Below are positions 10,197 through 20,229 of a stretch of DNA of 64,000 nt, piece after piece (the first letter of the stretch is position 1; each line of letters opens with the position of its first letter). The notes beneath the pieces are model-generated. The model searched no databases. It was not told the DNA's origin and saw only the letters and a list, made by a program, of their open reading frames with translations. Origin of the DNA: Chryseobacterium nakagawai (lineage in GTDB: Bacteria; Bacteroidota; Bacteroidia; Flavobacteriales; Weeksellaceae); the NCBI RefSeq assembly GCF_900637665.1, contig NZ_LR134386.1:3154501-3218500 (forward strand), in the 5' to 3' direction. The position numbers and the translations under genes are program-made.

Positions 10197-10577
10197 CTAA
10201 ATTCTAAAATTACAATGATTGATATAGATAGGTATCGGTGTATATTCCGGTGGTCCGTTGATCTGGATTTGTGTAAATTTAGTGGCAGAGAAAGACTTAT
10301 CTACAAAAACAAAATGATGGGTTACAGGGATTTCTGAAACCTGTCCTAAAAAATCAACGTTTAGCAGATCAGACTTCTGAGAATAATCAACTTTTACAAC
10401 TTTGATTTCTGTCTTACAGCATCCTTTTTTATCTTTGACTCCACATTTACCACAAATATCATCAACTTTCTGGCTCACAGAAACAAATTCCTTCATACAA
10501 TAATGAACACTAAATGCTGCTCCGGAAGAGAATCCGAAGTAGAAAATAGAGAATAGTATGGCTAGAATCTTTTTCAT
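10197..10577 (-). CDS. HYC_CC_PP family small secreted protein
   Basis: A 126-residue protein with an N-terminal signal or membrane segment. It has the three signatures for which the family is named: HYC in FSVHYCMKEF, CC in KKGCCKTE, and PP near the end in NGPPEYTP. A CGKC pair precedes the CC. The function of this Bacteroidetes family is unknown; its Cys and His content and position before DUF3347 and the oxidase suggest metal handling. The start at 10577 begins the signal peptide. A TAACTTTG -10-like element lies just upstream (10586-10593) but would give an almost leaderless mRNA. Confidence 0.8.
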   Translation of the reverse strand: MKKILAILFSIFYFGFSSGAAFSVHYCMKEFVSVSQKVDDICGKCGVKDKKGCCKTEIKVVKVDYSQKSDLLNVDFLGQVSEIPVTHHFVFVDKSFSATKFTQIQINGPPEYTPIPIYINHCNFRI

Positions 10578-10655
10578 TATTGAGACAAAGTTAGAAATAT
10601 ATGTTAAACCATTGTTATAAAATTTTGTAATCTTGTTATAAAATTCAGGCAAATA

Positions 10656-10690
10656 AAAAATCCTCTGAAAAATAATTCAGAGGATTTTTG
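10656..10690 (-). terminator. Terminator of the TonB-dependent receptor gene
   Basis: A near-perfect stem AAAAATCCTCTGAA/TTCAGAGGATTTTT with a short loop, T-rich on the minus strand, 39 bases past the receptor stop. It separates the receptor from the copper genes. Confidence 0.85.
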
Positions 10691-10728
10691 TTTTATATTC
10701 TCTTGCAGATCATGCAAATTGAACAGAT

Positions 10729-12966
10729 TTATAGTTTGAATTCCAGCTTCACGTTGAAGAAACGTCCTGTAAGACGCACTGGAACCGGATACATATAATT
10801 GGTATTGTAATCCGTGATCCATTGGTTAGCAACAGTATTATTGATATTAAATGCGTTGAAAACCTGTACTCCTAAAGATAACTCCTGGAAATTACCCCAG
10901 AAACCTGATTTTTTATTTTTATCCTTTGGATCAATAAATACTTTTGTCAATCCAATATCTACTCTTTTGTAAGCGGGTAACGTTTTCTGATAGCTGTATG
11001 CTGAATTGAAATCCGGCTGCCCGTTATCATTAAACATGACCGGAGATCCCGTTGGTAATCCCATTGCATACACCAAAGTAAGGTTTACCCTCATGGATGG
11101 GAACTGCGGCATATAATCCTGATAGAACATCGCTACTCTGAATCTTTGATCCGTAGGTCTTGGGATATCTCCTCTACCATCAATATTTTCATATACTCTG
11201 GCATAACTTGCAGATAGCCAAGAATCTACTCCCGGAACAAATTCACCGAATAATCTGGTATCAATTCCATAAGCATACCCTTTCGCATTATTTTGTCCGG
11301 AGTAACGGATTCTCACATTATCCATATAATATGGAATCAGGTTATCCATTTTCTTGTAATAAAGCTCCGTTGTTAACTTAAACGGCCTGTCATACATATA
11401 GAATTCGTAGTCATTGGCAAGAATGGCCTGGATGGATCTTTGTGACTTAATATTTGAGTTGAAATTTCCGTCAAGATCTTTAATCTCTTTATAAAATGGA
11501 GATTGGTAATAGATACCTCCGGAAAGTTTAAATAACATATCGGTATCCCAATCTGGTTTTATCGCAAACTGAACTCTTGGAGAGAATATAGTCTCTTTGT
11601 TGAAACTCCAGTTAGATACTCTTACACCAGCATTCAAGAATACTTTGCTTGCTCCCCAATAGAATTTTTGGGAATACTGAGCATAAGCAGATAATCTTGT
11701 GGGTTCAATATTATTTTTCCCGGCAATATAATAGAACATTCTCAGATCTCCTGTTGTAGTGCCTGCCCTTGGATCAATCACTTCCGGTCTTGGTAAGCTG
11801 TATCCTGCAGAATCTACTAACTTCCATTCATTGGTAAGATCCTTAAGGTTTTCTTTTTCGTATTTAAATCCAACCTCAATGTCTGTATTGACATTAGGAG
11901 AAAACTTCGCTCTGAACTGTGTTCCGTAAGTTCTTACAAATAGATCATTTCTGGCATGCTCCGTCTGACCTCCCACATCATAACTGGAAACAGGTTCCTT
12001 TGTGATCGGATCAAATGTCTGCAGATCATATTCTGAGCGGATGGTGTAATACTCTCTTTCTCTGTTCTGATAAGCAAAGGCATCCAATGTAAGTTTCCAC
12101 CTATCTGCCGGCTTATAGTTCATAGAAAATGTCCCCATCATATTTTTATACTGGTCATTTTCTTTACCTCCATACCCTATATTTACAGTGATAGGTTGCT
12201 GAAGGCTTCCGAAAGTCACACTTTTTGCCTTAGGAATCATCTCATAATCATTCTTAGAATAATATCCGATGAATGACATGGAAAATTTATCGTTAACATG
12301 ATAATTCAGATAAGACTGAAAGTCCCAATAGGTAGGATTAAAATCCGTATCTTCTTTTAAGGTATTAAGAACGAGATTGGTATTTCTATATCTTCCTGAA
12401 AATAAAGCGGTAAACTTTTTATTCTTAGAAGCCAAACCGGTTGTTAATCTCCCTCCAATTAAGCTTGCTTCACCGGAAACCTCAAATTTTTCAGGTTCAC
12501 GGTAATAGATATTTAAAGCAGAAGACATCTTATCACCATATTTAGCCTCAAAACCTCCTGCAGAGAAGTTCACTGAAGAAACCATATCCGGGTTAATGAT
12601 GCTCATCCCCTCCTGCTGAGAGTTTCTGATCAGGAAAGGTCTGTAAATCTCAATATCATTAATATAGATAAGGTTTTCGTCATAGTTTCCACCACGTACC
12701 ATATATTGGGAAGACAGCTCAGTATTGGAGTTTACAGAAGGTAGCGTTTTAATCAGTCCTTCAATTCCGCCACTGATAGAAGCAACAGCTTTCGCTTCTT
12801 TTGCTGAAATCTTTACATTGGTAAGGTCATTGGTTCTTCCTGTTGTTTTTTTCTGGAAGACAACTTCCTCTATATCGGTTACTTTGGTCGCTGTATCCCT
12901 TTTTCTCTGTTGGGAGAAAATCAGCATTGGGACCATAAGGCTTAGCGGTAAAACTAGTTTTTTCAA
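10729..12966 (-). CDS. TonB-dependent outer-membrane receptor
   Basis: An outer-membrane transporter driven by TonB, 745 residues. After a signal peptide (ending near FSQQ) there is a plug domain (about residues 45-150, with VRGGNYDENLIYINDIEIYR and GGFEAKYGDKMSSALNI). A long beta-barrel with repeated aromatic strands ends in a Phe-rich strand (FFNVKLEFKL). It lacks the N-terminal carboxypeptidase-like repeat of SusC proteins. The substrate is not clear; the copper cluster downstream is separated by a terminator. kdsA lies 43 bases upstream on the same strand, so the two may share a transcript. Confidence 0.9.
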   Translation of the reverse strand: MKKLVLPLSLMVPMLIFSQQRKRDTATKVTDIEEVVFQKKTTGRTNDLTNVKISAKEAKAVASISGGIEGLIKTLPSVNSNTELSSQYMVRGGNYDENLIYINDIEIYRPFLIRNSQQEGMSIINPDMVSSVNFSAGGFEAKYGDKMSSALNIYYREPEKFEVSGEASLIGGRLTTGLASKNKKFTALFSGRYRNTNLVLNTLKEDTDFNPTYWDFQSYLNYHVNDKFSMSFIGYYSKNDYEMIPKAKSVTFGSLQQPITVNIGYGGKENDQYKNMMGTFSMNYKPADRWKLTLDAFAYQNREREYYTIRSEYDLQTFDPITKEPVSSYDVGGQTEHARNDLFVRTYGTQFRAKFSPNVNTDIEVGFKYEKENLKDLTNEWKLVDSAGYSLPRPEVIDPRAGTTTGDLRMFYYIAGKNNIEPTRLSAYAQYSQKFYWGASKVFLNAGVRVSNWSFNKETIFSPRVQFAIKPDWDTDMLFKLSGGIYYQSPFYKEIKDLDGNFNSNIKSQRSIQAILANDYEFYMYDRPFKLTTELYYKKMDNLIPYYMDNVRIRYSGQNNAKGYAYGIDTRLFGEFVPGVDSWLSASYARVYENIDGRGDIPRPTDQRFRVAMFYQDYMPQFPSMRVNLTLVYAMGLPTGSPVMFNDNGQPDFNSAYSYQKTLPAYKRVDIGLTKVFIDPKDKNKKSGFWGNFQELSLGVQVFNAFNINNTVANQWITDYNTNYMYPVPVRLTGRFFNVKLEFKL

Positions 12967-13009
12967 AAGAAATATTTTAGAATTTCTAAAATTAATGTTT
13001 TTTTAACAA

Positions 13010-13819
13010 TTACAAAATCGATTCTCTAATTCTTGTTAATTTTTGTAACAAATCTTCTAATAAATCTAGTCTTAACATGTTGGCACCATCAGATAATGCG
13101 GTTTCCGGAGTTGGGTGAGTTTCAATGAAAATTCCGTCTGCTCCTACTGCAATTCCAGCTTTGGCAACGGTTTCAATAAGATCTGGTCTTCCTCCTGTTA
13201 CTCCAGAGCTTTGGTTAGGCTGCTGTAATGAATGCGTAACATCCAGAATCACAGGCGCATATTCTCTCATGGTGGGAATTCCTCTGTAATCTACGATCAA
13301 ATCTGTATATCCGAAAGAATTTCCTCTTTCTATGATGGATACTTTCTGGTTATCAGAATCTGTAATTTTCTGAACCGCAAACTTCATGGATTCCGGAGAA
13401 AGGAACTGTCCCTTTTTCAAAGACACACATTTTCCTGTTTTTGCTGCTGCCACTAATAGGTCTGTCTGACGTACCAGAAATGCAGGAATCTGAAGCACAT
13501 CTACATATTGCGCAGCTAATGCTGCATGCTCATTTTCATGGATGTCTGTAGTCGTAGGAATATTGAATGTTTCTCCTACTTTTTTAAGGATTTCAAGAGA
13601 TTTTTCTTCTCCGATGGTTGTAAAAGAGTCCACACGGCTTCTGTTCGCCTTTTTGAAACTCCCTTTAAAAATATAAGGAATATTATACTTGTCTGTAATA
13701 TTGATTACTTTTTCAGCAATTCTCAATGCCATATCTTCTCCTTCAATAATACAAGGTCCTGCAATAAGGAAAAAGTTCTTTGAATCTTTGTGCTGAATAT
13801 TATCTAAATACTGAATCAT
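13010..13819 (-). CDS. kdsA: 3-deoxy-8-phosphooctulonate synthase (KdsA)
   Basis: Makes KDO-8-phosphate from arabinose-5-phosphate and phosphoenolpyruvate for the LPS inner core. At 269 residues it has the usual length and a DAHP-synthase-like TIM barrel: FLIAGPCIIEGED near residue 18, FKGSFKKANRSR near 50, TDIHE, KKGQFLSPE, and the final GIFIETHPTPETALSDGANM segment. Its pathway partner kdsB is at 44349 in the same window but in a separate unit. Upstream is a 549-base non-coding region. Confidence 0.96.
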   Translation of the reverse strand: MIQYLDNIQHKDSKNFFLIAGPCIIEGEDMALRIAEKVINITDKYNIPYIFKGSFKKANRSRVDSFTTIGEEKSLEILKKVGETFNIPTTTDIHENEHAALAAQYVDVLQIPAFLVRQTDLLVAAAKTGKCVSLKKGQFLSPESMKFAVQKITDSDNQKVSIIERGNSFGYTDLIVDYRGIPTMREYAPVILDVTHSLQQPNQSSGVTGGRPDLIETVAKAGIAVGADGIFIETHPTPETALSDGANMLRLDLLEDLLQKLTRIRESIL

Positions 13820-14368
13820 TTTTGTTATAATTAAAAAGTTCAGTAAAAATACTGAGAAAGTTTCAGAAATGGAAATTTTTAAGGTTTAAGGTTTAAGGAA
13901 AGGTAATGCCTCTATTCCAGCAATCGCTATTTTATGGGTTAAGCTTTGATTAAAGTTTCCGGATTTTTATTTCCCGCAGATTTCACAGATTTACGCAGAT
14001 GTTTGTGAATATTTATGTGAATATTAGTGGTATTAGTGTTCTATAAATAAAAGCAGTTGAACGATCTGTTAAAGAATATGCAGCATATCATTTTATCGAA
14101 GATAAAATCCTTACGCCTTAAACACAGTATATATTCAAAAAAGCCTAGCGTCTTTGCGATTTCCAGCATATATAGTATGATTGCTTCGCTCTGCTCGCAC
14201 TGACAAAGATCACAGATATTTTAGGTTTTGGCTAAAGCCAATGGAATTTTGATAAAAAAAGAACGGGCTAAAGCCCGTTCCTATTGAATTATATACATCA
14301 GATGATGATGTATCATATGTTTTTATTGCTATTTATTTTCGAATTCCTCGTGAGATTTTATATAAGAC
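13820..14368. other. Repeat-rich intergenic region
   Basis: 549 bases with no credible gene. It holds a heptamer run AAGGTTT (13881-13898), a CACAGATTTACGCAGAT-type segment (about 13970-14040) like ones near 42030 and 61910, a TTCGCTCTGCTCGCACTGAC segment (about 14186) of a kind common in flavobacterial intergenic repeats, and a palindromic element at 14221-14292 listed separately. Confidence 0.6.
14221..14292. repeat. Dispersed REP-like palindromic repeat, copy 1
   Basis: Contains TTTGGCTAAAGCCAATGG and then GAACGGGCTAAAGCCCGTTC (14261-14280), a near-perfect hairpin, followed by CTATTGAAT. A diverged copy with the same order of blocks lies at 35068-35134. Confidence 0.7.
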
Positions 14369-14896
14369 CTACTCCATTTTTTTCAAAATCTTCTCAAAAG
14401 TATTGACATTCCTGCTAGTCATTTGATCTTTTAGGCTTTTCTTTCCTAAGACTTTTCCAAATGTAGAATCCAGAGTATTTCCTTTAGGAACCTGCCAATA
14501 AAATATACCATTGACAATTTCTGCTTTTTCATTTTCAGCCTGAGCAGCCTTTTCAAATTCTCCCATTAAAACATTTTCTACCCCTGGCATTCCAACAAAA
14601 CCGTAAATATGAAGATCCCCATTTTTTTCAAAAGGAATACTATTCCAAAAAACGGCTGTCTCTTCATGAGATTTGATGAACAGGAAAGCTTCATAGGAAA
14701 AATACTCAGACATTGCCTTTTCAAGAATTATTTTTAGTTCATCAGCCTGTTGATCAGACGAAAAAACAATATTTCCGGAAGCTAATATAGAAGCCACCTC
14801 TTTCATTCCGGCTTCCTTAAAGACCTGGCAGACATCTGCCATTTTCATGTTTGTTCCTTTTACATTGACACCGCGGAGAAAAGCACAATACTTCAT
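14369..14896 (-). CDS. DUF1697 domain-containing protein
   Basis: A 175-residue cytoplasmic protein of the DUF1697 family, whose function is unknown. The hallmark N-terminus YCAFLRGVNVKGTNMKM and the ILASGNIVFSSDQ motif near residue 40 are both present, as is the C-terminal RNVNTFEKI. No signal peptide or membrane segment. It lies 44 bases downstream of the glycosyltransferase-like membrane gene and may be read through from it. Confidence 0.88.
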   Translation of the reverse strand: MKYCAFLRGVNVKGTNMKMADVCQVFKEAGMKEVASILASGNIVFSSDQQADELKIILEKAMSEYFSYEAFLFIKSHEETAVFWNSIPFEKNGDLHIYGFVGMPGVENVLMGEFEKAAQAENEKAEIVNGIFYWQVPKGNTLDSTFGKVLGKKSLKDQMTSRNVNTFEKILKKME

Positions 14897-14940
14897 AGGT
14901 TACTAGTTTTGAATATTTTAGAGTTCAAATTTTAATCTTC

Positions 14941-16428
14941 TTAATCCACTCTAATATACAAATTATAGTCTGTTCCGGAAGGCTTCAGATTATAGATCTT
15001 TTCCAGTATTTTATTGTCACTTTTCAGATGATCTTTGACCCTAAATTCCTTCAATAATTTATAATGGGTTTGATAATATGCTGTATTGGTACCTTCATAT
15101 AGATTTTGGTATGAAAGTAAATATTTTGGTTTCCTATTTTTAACTGTGTTGATCCAATAATTCGTTTTATCTTTTTTGATCTCCTCCTGAATCTGTTTGT
15201 CTACCAGCCCAACTTCATCAATGGTTTTTAATCCCGAAAAATAAGGAACATACCCCGCAGGTTCCAATAAAATCCATTGATTCTTATCTTTTTCATACTT
15301 GTTAAGAAATATACCTATGGTTCTTCTGTAGTTCCATTCCCCATTTCCAGTGGCAATGGCATGAATGGTCTGGAAAGCCAGCATCGGAACGATATAGAAT
15401 ATAACAAGCAAAGGCAGCCATAAGTTTCTTCTTTCTTTCTGCTCCAATACAAAAATAAGAACCGGAACGAAAAGCAAGAGCTGTGGCACCCAATAATACC
15501 AGTCAAATAAGCTTTTTTGGGAGATAAAAATAACCTGTTTTACCCATCCGAAGATAAAGATCATCCATAGAAAATAATTTCTCTTTTCTTTTTGTCTGAT
15601 AAGGTAAATAAAACAAAGTATTTCAAAAATAAGAACGATCACCGTAATTGGATTAAAAGCTCCCGGAACTTTCAGCATTCCCCAAAAGTTTCCAAAACTT
15701 ACCAGAAAATAATCAAGATGTTCTCCGAAAGTCAGTTGTTGCTCATAAAGGAGTTTTTTCGCAGTAATGGTATTATTAACGACTTCTCCAAAATAAAACC
15801 AGTTGAAAGCAACCGTTGAAAGCATTCCTAAAATTCCACCAAAAATATAGTTCCATCTGATTTTTTTAGTCCAAAACAGATCAACCAGAAATACAATTCC
15901 AAGAAATATGACGGTATCAATTCTTGTAAACATAATCAGAATCGGAAGAAGAGTTAACACCCATTTTTTCCCTTTGTTGAACCCATAATATAATAGAGAC
16001 ATTTCCAGGAAAAATAAAAGCCCGTACTCCATCCCAAGGATCGAGATCTTAATGGCAGGAGGCAGGATTCCAATTAAAAAGATGAAAATAGCCTTATGCC
16101 AAGGGTTTTTAAGAACCAGATGAGATAAGAATAATGTTCCTATGGTGAACAATATGGAATTAAAAATTAAAAGAGGTTCAATAAAATATTCTTTACCAAA
16201 AATCAGGTTGAAAATATAAGATACAAAAACGTATAAATGGGTAGTAGAGGCAGAAATCTTAGTATCACCATTGAAGCCAATCACTCCATAATCCAGTAGA
16301 TTCTGGGCTACTCTCCAGGTGATGAAGGCATCTTCCTGAATGTAATGTGTCAATAAGAAAAGAAGTTTAAAAACTACCGTAACGATTACGGCATACATTG
16401 GGAACCTGCTTTTTTGTGTTTCTGCCAT
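14941..16428 (-). CDS. Multipass membrane protein, GT-C glycosyltransferase-like
   Basis: A 495-residue integral membrane protein with about ten hydrophobic segments. The first loop has EDAFITWR (about residues 32-39) followed by FNGDTKISASTTHLY. This resembles the acidic first-loop motif of GT-C fold enzymes that use polyprenyl-phosphate sugars, and is close to a DDAFI-type variant. The C-terminal ~100 residues are soluble. It probably adds a sugar to an envelope glycan or protein, but donor and acceptor are unknown. A strong promoter lies directly upstream (16447-16477). Confidence 0.7.
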   Translation of the reverse strand: MAETQKSRFPMYAVIVTVVFKLLFLLTHYIQEDAFITWRVAQNLLDYGVIGFNGDTKISASTTHLYVFVSYIFNLIFGKEYFIEPLLIFNSILFTIGTLFLSHLVLKNPWHKAIFIFLIGILPPAIKISILGMEYGLLFFLEMSLLYYGFNKGKKWVLTLLPILIMFTRIDTVIFLGIVFLVDLFWTKKIRWNYIFGGILGMLSTVAFNWFYFGEVVNNTITAKKLLYEQQLTFGEHLDYFLVSFGNFWGMLKVPGAFNPITVIVLIFEILCFIYLIRQKEKRNYFLWMIFIFGWVKQVIFISQKSLFDWYYWVPQLLLFVPVLIFVLEQKERRNLWLPLLVIFYIVPMLAFQTIHAIATGNGEWNYRRTIGIFLNKYEKDKNQWILLEPAGYVPYFSGLKTIDEVGLVDKQIQEEIKKDKTNYWINTVKNRKPKYLLSYQNLYEGTNTAYYQTHYKLLKEFRVKDHLKSDNKILEKIYNLKPSGTDYNLYIRVD

Positions 16429-16446
16429 TATGCATTTTTAGTTTCA

Positions 16447-16477
16447 CAAATATAATCTTAAAATTCAGGACTTCCAA
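16447..16477 (-). promoter_or_regulatory. Bacteroidetes-type promoter for the GT-C-like gene
   Basis: On the minus strand, TTG, 20 bases, then TATATTTG, matching the Bacteroidetes sigma consensus (TTG, about 19-20 bases, TAnnTTTG). The predicted transcription start is about 12 bases before the ATG at 16428. Confidence 0.7.
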
Positions 16478-16483
16478 TAACAA

Positions 16484-16509
16484 AAAAACGGAACCGAAGT
16501 TCCGTTTTT
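16484..16509 (-). terminator. Terminator of the DUF2723 gene
   Basis: An 11-bp stem AAAAACGGAAC/GTTCCGTTTTT around a CGAA loop, just past the stop at 16519 on the minus strand, ending in a T-run. Confidence 0.88.
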
Positions 16510-16518
16510 AAAAGTATT

Positions 16519-19500
16519 TTATTGTGTTGTTACTTTGATGATTGCTGAAGTAATCTGATTTTCTTTTTCCTTAGAATAAGTTGAATCAAAAGGTTCCATT
16601 ACATCAAATAAATATTGGTAGAATGGAGTGATCTTTTGAACATCTTCAGATTCCTTCATTGCTTTTTCTTTGCCCATCTGCTGAAGTTCCTTCACAAAAG
16701 CATTGAATTTCTTATCAATCGGCTCGATGGATTTCACCAGGTAAGCATAGGCTTTTTCTTTTTGTCCGATCTTCATATAAGCATCTGTAACCGCTGCTAC
16801 TACAAGAGAATATTCCATTGGTTTTGTTCTCATTTGTCTTCTCACATAGCTTTGATCCGCTTTAGAAAGGCTTAAGTAATAGTCATACTCATCAAAGATT
16901 CCTTTTTTAAGTACTTCTGCCAGCTGTAATCCTTTTTGCTCCTGTCCTGCAATAATATATCCTGTTACAATTGAGCTTAATGAACGTGGATCATTGTATT
17001 TTTCAGCAGGAATTTCTTTTGCTGCAAGATCCAGAATTTCTAATGCCTTAGCTTTCTGTCCGCTTAATGCTAATGCTGAAGCAGCTCTACTTGCTGACAT
17101 TCTGTAGCTGATGATGTTAGAGGTTGCTGTTTCATCAAAGTGAGCGCTTAGATCTTTAAAGTTCCCCCATCTGAAGTTTTTCACCACATTATAAAGATTG
17201 TTGGCATCTACTCTTCCCATATCTCCATCTGCTGATGGTAGTGTTTGAATTGGGATTAATCTGTAGCTGAATCCGTCAAACTGAAGATAATCGTTAAGAT
17301 AGAAAATGTTTTCACTGTCATAAATACCCCCTGAAGAGAAGTTAATTGGACGTTTCCAATCGAAATTTGCCAATAAATCCATTAGGATCAGGTTGTTTTT
17401 ATATAAGGTATTTCCTTTATAAGTAATCATAATTTGATTGGCTACATTCGGAAGATCTGCCTGGTTGATAATTCCTGCTTTTAAAGCATTTTCTTTATTC
17501 ACAGGAAGAATAAATTTGTTTACCGGAAGAATGTTATACTTTTCATATTTCTCTTCTCCGAAATACATTTTCAGTAACTGATCTTTCTCAGGAGATTTAA
17601 ATTTGATAAACTTAATGGCATCTTTCAGGGTTAAAGAATCCTGTGTTAGGTACTTTCTGAAGTCCTTGAATTCTGTATCCGGAACTCCTTGTTCTTTCAG
17701 CATAGAGAAAACACCTTCCCAATCTTCCTTCTTCATCATATAGATTTGGTCATTTACTCCATCTCTGTAATCTTCGTGAGTCAATTCGCTTGGAATCCCC
17801 ATTGCGTTGTAAGTTCTTCTTTTTACCTGATCAAGATTCCAAGGCGTCGAAGCAAGGGTGAAGTTGACCACTTTTACATCATCTCTGAATCTTTCTGTTT
17901 CCTGAATTGCCCAAACCGGATAAGTATCGTTATCACCATATACGAATAGGATGTCATTCTTTGGTAATGATTTTAATACTGAATAAGCATAATCATAAGC
18001 CGTATATCTGTTACTTCTGTCGTGAACATTGTAATTCTGGAAGCCCATCATAAAAGGAACTCCTAATAAAACAACTCCCAGTGCAATATTAACTCCATTA
18101 GATTTTATCTTAGACTGTACGAACCATAAAATAGCACCGGCACCCAATCCAATCCAGATGGCAAAAGCGTAGAATGAACCTACCATTGCATAATCTCTTT
18201 CTCTTGGTTCGAAAGGTTTTACTCCTGTATAGAAAATAATTCCGACACTGGTAATAATAAATAAGGATAATAAAGCATAGAATCTTCCAAAGTCTCTGTT
18301 CAATTGGAAAAAGAATCCGATTAATCCTAAAATTAATGGAAGGAAGAAAAATGCTACCGTACTTTCATTCTTAAACTTAGCCGGCATTTTATCCTGATTT
18401 CCTACGTTTACATTATCAATAAAAGGAATTCCGGAAATCCAGTTTCCTTTTGTGCTCTCCATATTTCCTTCAAGATCATTCTGTCTTCCTACATAGTTCC
18501 AAAGCAGGTATCTTACAAAGTAATATCCATTCTGGAAAGAAATAAAATAATCCATATTCTGAAGCAATGATGGCTTCTGAACATTAATAAGGTTATAAGG
18601 TTTTACCTTTAAATAGTCTGCAGCCGTAATAGATTTATCATCATATTTAGCTCTCAGTTCATCAAAGATCTGTTTAGCCTGAGGGTTATCTGCCACATCT
18701 TCATTTGCGTAATTGAATGTAAAATCAGGAGCTCCATACATTGATATGTAGTTGGCCATTACATCTTTATCCTCATTAAACATTCTTGGCATTAAGCTTA
18801 CTTGAGATTGACTGAAAATATAATTGAATCGATCTCCGGTTTTTCTATAGGTTCCGGTTTTTTCATCTTTTTCGTAGATTTCCCCAGTCTTTTTCGTTTT
18901 AAAGCTTCCGTCTTCATTCTTTTGAATTCCGTTCGCATCAAGGAAAGCCGTATAGTTTTGTCCATAAATAGTTGGCCAGTCTCCATACTGCTCTCTGTTA
19001 TAATAATCTAACATACCAATGGCAGTATCCGGGTCATTCAGGTTCATTGGCGGATTTGCATTCGCTCTGATCGGAATAACCATCCAGCAAGAGAAACCAA
19101 TCATCATAAAAACTACAGATAAAGCAGCTGTTTGATATATATTCTTTTTTGCTTTTCTCGCATACTTAATCAGGAAATAGCAAATCACTACCATGAGGAT
19201 AAATGCGGCAATAGTTCCTGAGTGGAAAGGAAGCCCAAGACCGTTTACAAAGAAGATCTCCAATCTTCCGAACATCGTCATGATCAATGGGAAAATAATT
19301 TTGAAAACGATAATCAAAATCCCTAATGTGATAAGGTTAGCCCAAATAAAATTCTTCCACGTAAACTTATAGTTTCTTGCATAATATACAAGACATACCA
19401 TAGGAGTCGCCAGCATACACATCATGTGTACCCCAACGGAAAGCCCTAAAACGAAGAAAATAAGGATAATCCATCTCTCACTGTCTGCTGCCTGATACTC

Positions 19501-20007
19501 ATTTTCCCATTTCGTAATCAACCAGACCAAAAGCGCGATAAACATAGAAGCCATTGAGTAAACTTCTCCTTCTACCGCCGAGAACCAAAAGGTATCTGAG
19601 AAGGTGAAGCAAAGTGCTCCTACTGCTCCGGCAAACAAGATAGAAATTTCCTGATGTTTTGTAATTTCTTCAAAATCTTTGTTGAGCAATCTTCTCACAA
19701 AATGAGTAATCGTCCAAAACAAAAATAAAATAGTCAGCGCACTGAACAATGCAGACATCGCGTTGATTACGATGGAGTAATTTTCGCCTTTCCCTAATGC
19801 AAAAATGGCTGCCACGGCACCCACTATCTGAAATAAAGCCGCTCCGGGAGCATGCGTTACTTCAAGTTTTACTGCAGAAGAAATGTACTCACCACAATCC
19901 CAAAAACTGAAATTAGGTTCTATTGTGGACAAGTACGTGAAAAACGCAATGACGAAAATCCCCCATCCTAAGACGGTGTTCCATTGCCTAAAAGTCCAAT
20001 TTTTCAT
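16519..20007 (-). CDS. DUF2723 family membrane protein (putative O-mannosyltransferase)
   Basis: A 1162-residue multipass protein of the DUF2723 family, typical of Bacteroidetes. The N-terminal region has the family signature NFSFWDCGEYISSA and THAPGAALFQIVGA (about residues 33-62), where an acidic residue follows the first helix as in GT-C enzymes. Roughly a dozen hydrophobic segments lie within residues 1-660. The last ~500 residues are soluble and end in helical TPR-like repeats. The family is related to eukaryotic TMEM260, an O-mannosyltransferase, so protein O-glycosylation in the periplasm is likely but inferred. It is a single-gene unit. Confidence 0.85.
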   Translation of the reverse strand: MKNWTFRQWNTVLGWGIFVIAFFTYLSTIEPNFSFWDCGEYISSAVKLEVTHAPGAALFQIVGAVAAIFALGKGENYSIVINAMSALFSALTILFLFWTITHFVRRLLNKDFEEITKHQEISILFAGAVGALCFTFSDTFWFSAVEGEVYSMASMFIALLVWLITKWENEYQAADSERWIILIFFVLGLSVGVHMMCMLATPMVCLVYYARNYKFTWKNFIWANLITLGILIIVFKIIFPLIMTMFGRLEIFFVNGLGLPFHSGTIAAFILMVVICYFLIKYARKAKKNIYQTAALSVVFMMIGFSCWMVIPIRANANPPMNLNDPDTAIGMLDYYNREQYGDWPTIYGQNYTAFLDANGIQKNEDGSFKTKKTGEIYEKDEKTGTYRKTGDRFNYIFSQSQVSLMPRMFNEDKDVMANYISMYGAPDFTFNYANEDVADNPQAKQIFDELRAKYDDKSITAADYLKVKPYNLINVQKPSLLQNMDYFISFQNGYYFVRYLLWNYVGRQNDLEGNMESTKGNWISGIPFIDNVNVGNQDKMPAKFKNESTVAFFFLPLILGLIGFFFQLNRDFGRFYALLSLFIITSVGIIFYTGVKPFEPRERDYAMVGSFYAFAIWIGLGAGAILWFVQSKIKSNGVNIALGVVLLGVPFMMGFQNYNVHDRSNRYTAYDYAYSVLKSLPKNDILFVYGDNDTYPVWAIQETERFRDDVKVVNFTLASTPWNLDQVKRRTYNAMGIPSELTHEDYRDGVNDQIYMMKKEDWEGVFSMLKEQGVPDTEFKDFRKYLTQDSLTLKDAIKFIKFKSPEKDQLLKMYFGEEKYEKYNILPVNKFILPVNKENALKAGIINQADLPNVANQIMITYKGNTLYKNNLILMDLLANFDWKRPINFSSGGIYDSENIFYLNDYLQFDGFSYRLIPIQTLPSADGDMGRVDANNLYNVVKNFRWGNFKDLSAHFDETATSNIISYRMSASRAASALALSGQKAKALEILDLAAKEIPAEKYNDPRSLSSIVTGYIIAGQEQKGLQLAEVLKKGIFDEYDYYLSLSKADQSYVRRQMRTKPMEYSLVVAAVTDAYMKIGQKEKAYAYLVKSIEPIDKKFNAFVKELQQMGKEKAMKESEDVQKITPFYQYLFDVMEPFDSTYSKEKENQITSAIIKVTTQ

Positions 20008-20168
20008 AGTATTAAATCAATTATGCGAAAATAAGGCTTTTATATTATTTTATATTGTTTTTAACAAAATTTAAAAACTTGGCGCAAAATTTGCGATTAT
20101 ACTCCTGCTAAAACTGTAAACAAAAAAATATTTTTTTACGGAACGATGCCCTAGAAATCAAACAAAAG

Positions 20169-20199
20169 TTTAGTAATTATTTATTTTTTTGTATTTTTG
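20169..20199 (+). promoter_or_regulatory. Promoter for the sulfonolipid gene pair
   Basis: TATTTTTG (20192-20199) matches TAnnTTTG. The -33 position has TTTAG rather than TTTG, so the upstream element is imperfect. The start codon at 20230 is 30 bases downstream. Confidence 0.5.
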
Positions 20200-20229
20200 C
20201 AGTCAGATTTTTATTGAAAATAACAAATA

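Noticed and set aside
10137..10337. Plus-strand frame in the copper cluster gap
   Set aside because: Mostly antisense to HYC_CC_PP and spans the palindrome; no evidence of a gene.
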